From: an uncultured Collinsella sp.
GTDB taxonomy: Bacteria > Actinomycetota > Coriobacteriia > Coriobacteriales > Coriobacteriaceae
DNA length: 14,190 bases
Direction of reading: 5' to 3'
Assembly (NCBI GenBank): GCA_900544465.1
Contig: UQVT01000037.1
Span: 1 to 14,190, forward strand
Shown: one piece after another, positions 12,144 through 14,190 of the stretch
Position numbering within the stretch: the first letter of the stretch is position 1
Layout of the letters: each line of letters opens with the position of its first letter
The notes under the pieces: generated by a model
Databases searched by the model: none
What the model saw: only the letters and a program-made list of their open reading frames with translations
Told to the model about the DNA's origin: nothing
Translations under genes and position numbers: made by a program

Positions 12144-14096
12144 ATGGCCACCGCCGACCCCAAAAAGAAAAAGAAGAAGCGCAAGAAAAAAGAATCACTC
12201 GAGCATAAGCGCAACCGCATCCTGGTAGCGCTGGGCATTTTTGCCGTGGTGTACGCCCTCGATGAGCTCGGCACCCTCACTGCCGCATTCGGCACCCCGG
12301 GCGACATCTACGCCAGCTTTGTGCTGTTCCTCGTGCCGTTTTTGATTGCCGGCTACGACGTACTGCAAAAGGCATTCAATAACATCCGCCGCGGCAAGGC
12401 CTTCGACGAGAGCTTCCTCATGGCCGTCGCGACCATCGGCGCGTTTGCCATGGTGCTCTTCCCCGATACCGACCCGCACATGGCCGAAGGCGCCGCCGTC
12501 ATGCTGTTCTACCAGGTCGGCGAGCTGTTTCAGGCGTACGCCGTGGGCAAGAGCCGCAAGTCGATCAGTGCCATGATGGACATCGCGCCCGACTACGCTA
12601 ACGTCGAGCAGCCCGACGGCACACTCGAGCAGGTCTTCCCCGATGACATCGCCGTCGGCACCGTGATCGTGGTCAAGCCCGGTGAGCGCGTGCCTATCGA
12701 CGGCGTCATCGTCGAGGGCGAAACCCAGCTCGACACCGCCGCCCTTACCGGTGAGTCGGTCCCCCGCCCGGCCAAAACCGGAGACGATATCATCAGCGGC
12801 TGCATCAACATGACGGGGCTCATCCACGTGCGCACCACCAAGCCCTTTGGCGAGTCCACCGTCGCACGCGTCCTGGAACTCGTGGAGAATGCCAGCGAAA
12901 AGAAGGCACGCACCGAGAACTTCATCACGCGCTTTGCCCGCATCTACACGCCCGCCGTCACCGGCGCTGCCGCGGTGCTCGCGCTCGGCGGTGGCCTGGT
13001 CACCGGTGCCTGGTCCGACTGGATTCTGCGCGGCCTGACCTTCTTGGTCGTCAGCTGCCCGTGCGCGCTGGTGATCAGCGTGCCGCTCAGTTTTTTTGGC
13101 GGCATCGGCGGCGCGTCCAAGCTGGGCGTTCTCATCAAGGGTTCTAACTACCTCGAGACGCTCGCCGACGTGGACACCGTCGTCTTTGACAAGACGGGCA
13201 CCCTCACCAACGGCACGTTCTCGGTGGTCGCGGTACACCCCGAGGCCGGCTATACCGAGCAGTCGTTGCTCGAAGTCGCAGCCCTTGCTGAGTCGTTCTC
13301 CGATCACCCCATCGCGCAGTCCGTACGTGTCGCCTACCAGGGCGAGGTCGACCCCAAGCGCGTAAGCGACTCCACCAACGACGCGGGCCATGGCGTGACG
13401 GCAACCATCGACGGCAAGCACGTCGTCGTTGGCAACGCAAAGATGCTCGCCGCGGCCGGAGTCGAAGCGCCCGATTGCGAGGTCATCGGAACGATTCTGC
13501 ATGTGCTCGTTGATGGCGTGTACGCTGGCCACATCGTGATTGCAGACACCGTCAAGGCCGATGCTGAGCAAACGATTCGCGACCTGCACGCCGCCGGTGT
13601 CAAGCGCACCGTCATGCTCACGGGCGACCGCGAGGAGGTTGCGGCGTCTGTGACCAAGCAACTCAGTCTCGACGAGTTCCACGCGCAGCTGCTGCCGGGC
13701 GATAAGGTCGAGCGTGTTGAGGCGTTGCTCGCGGGCGAAAGCGGCAAGGGCAAGCTCGCTTTTGTCGGCGACGGTATCAACGACGCACCCGTGCTTACCC
13801 GCGCAGACGTTGGCATCGCCATGGGCGCTATGGGCTCGGACGCCGCAATTGAGGCGGCGGACGTCGTGCTCATGGATGACAAGCCGTCCAACATCTCCCG
13901 CGCGATCCGCGTGGCGCGCAAGACCATGTCGATTGTTTGGCAGAACATCATCTTTGCGCTGGGCATTAAGTTGCTGATTCTGGTGCTTGCGGCACTGGGC
14001 ATCGCCAACATGTGGCTTGCTGTGTTCGGCGACGTGGGCGTGGCGATCATCGCCATCCTGAACGCCATGCGCGCGATGGGTGTCAAGAACCTGTAG
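12144..14096 (+). CDS. zntA: P1B-type zinc/cadmium/lead-translocating ATPase without N-terminal HMA domain
   Basis: A 650-residue inner-membrane pump that exports Zn2+/Cd2+/Pb2+ with ATP. Motifs in order: actuator TGES (202-205), membrane metal site SCPCAL with C305-P-C307, phosphorylated D349 in DKTGT, nucleotide-domain SDHP (386-389), TGD (493-495) and GDGIND (542-547). K609 in FALGIK and D630 in VFGDVGV match the last two membrane helices of ZntA (K693 and D714) and set zinc-type specificity apart from copper pumps. The N-terminus has no CxxC domain but a run of ten basic residues (7-16) directly before the first helix. The usual ZntA is about 730 residues; the missing part is the HMA domain, encoded separately at 11825. 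GGGAGGA (12129-12135) fixes the ATG at 12144; the open frame continues upstream through the HMA gene in another frame, which is not meaningful. It has its own operator and follows a terminator. Confidence 0.95.
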   Translation: MATADPKKKKKKRKKKESLEHKRNRILVALGIFAVVYALDELGTLTAAFGTPGDIYASFVLFLVPFLIAGYDVLQKAFNNIRRGKAFDESFLMAVATIGAFAMVLFPDTDPHMAEGAAVMLFYQVGELFQAYAVGKSRKSISAMMDIAPDYANVEQPDGTLEQVFPDDIAVGTVIVVKPGERVPIDGVIVEGETQLDTAALTGESVPRPAKTGDDIISGCINMTGLIHVRTTKPFGESTVARVLELVENASEKKARTENFITRFARIYTPAVTGAAAVLALGGGLVTGAWSDWILRGLTFLVVSCPCALVISVPLSFFGGIGGASKLGVLIKGSNYLETLADVDTVVFDKTGTLTNGTFSVVAVHPEAGYTEQSLLEVAALAESFSDHPIAQSVRVAYQGEVDPKRVSDSTNDAGHGVTATIDGKHVVVGNAKMLAAAGVEAPDCEVIGTILHVLVDGVYAGHIVIADTVKADAEQTIRDLHAAGVKRTVMLTGDREEVAASVTKQLSLDEFHAQLLPGDKVERVEALLAGESGKGKLAFVGDGINDAPVLTRADVGIAMGAMGSDAAIEAADVVLMDDKPSNISRAIRVARKTMSIVWQNIIFALGIKLLILVLAALGIANMWLAVFGDVGVAIIAILNAMRAMGVKNL

Positions 14097-14161
14097 CGTT
14101 CGTGGGCTGTCCGGCCGGGACCGGGCTTGGTTTTGAAAACGTCCTCGCGCATGAGGCCCGT

Positions 14162-14190
14162 CTTTCCTGCTCCTGCGGAGCAACGGAAAG
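14162..14190 (+). terminator. Hairpin after the ATPase gene, probable terminator cut by the window edge
   Basis: CTTTCC-TGCTCC (14162-14173) pairs with GGAGCA and GGAAAG (14177-14182, 14185-14190), with a two-base bulge and a TGC loop. What follows lies outside the window, so a T run cannot be confirmed. Confidence 0.55.

Noticed and set aside
12156..12193. A/G-rich run at the start of the ATPase as a frameshift signal
   Set aside because: It encodes the poly-Lys tail in one uninterrupted frame, and no slippery heptamer is in the correct register.
12195..14183. A 662-codon open frame antisense to the P-type ATPase
   Set aside because: It mirrors the GC-biased codon use of the real gene; its protein is His/Asp/Gly/Arg-rich with no domain, and the plus-strand ATPase motifs are complete.
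1..14190. CRISPR array, tRNA or rRNA genes, integrase or transposase
   Set aside because: No regularly spaced repeats, cloverleaf-like sequence, rRNA segments or recombinase motifs were found when reading either strand by eye; a tRNA scan would be the firm test.

Overview
The window looks like chromosomal DNA from a high-GC anaerobic actinobacterium, most likely a Coriobacteriia member close to Collinsella. This rests on GC-rich codon use, strong AAGGAG-type ribosome binding sites, and protein families I associate with that group. I could not run a search, so the genus is an inference.

Layout. Bases 1-131 are the 3' end of a gene whose product resembles the ACT-domain tail of phosphoglycerate dehydrogenase (SerA), closed by a strong terminator (172-210). 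A stretch rich in small dyads follows. Next is a minus-strand two-domain protein (480-1529) of a Coriobacteriia-type AbiEi/DUF559-like family. It is divergent from an M20 metallopeptidase (1684-2904) and a short DUF1015 protein (2944-3627). DUF1015 genes often neighbour serA/serC, so the nuclease-like gene and M20 gene may be inserted into a serine locus. A minus-strand group follows, written in transcription order: nitroreductase (5708-5037), then two tandem histidine phosphatases (4954-4412 and 4394-3759). A REP-like hairpin sits in its leader region. On the plus strand come a frameshifted HdeD-type membrane protein (5945-6546) and a YaiI/DUF188 protein (6547-7029), then two terminators. A minus-strand ArsP_2-type metal permease with a His-rich loop (7195-8295) is divergent from a DEDDh exonuclease (8468-9436). 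A second AbiEi/DUF559-like gene (9788-10977) is broken by a frameshift. It is followed by a 249-bp element bounded by 41-nt imperfect inverted repeats (10990-11238).

The right end is a zinc/cadmium efflux cluster: a SmtB-type ArsR regulator (11397-11762), a free-standing heavy-metal-associated (HMA) domain protein (11825-12043) and a ZntA/CadA-type P1B ATPase without its own HMA domain (12144-14096). Three copies of one 6-8-6 operator (ATATGA-N8-TCATAT/C) lie at the regulator promoter, in its leader, and in front of the ATPase. The regulator therefore very probably represses itself, the HMA protein and the pump until metal binds. A terminator hairpin between the HMA gene and the ATPase, plus the third operator, suggest the pump is transcribed partly on its own.

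Both broken genes (HdeD and the second DUF559-like protein) have lost one base in a four-base homopolymer. Sequencing error must be considered for both. The least explained material is the pair of distantly related AbiEi/DUF559-like genes and the inverted-repeat element behind the second one.
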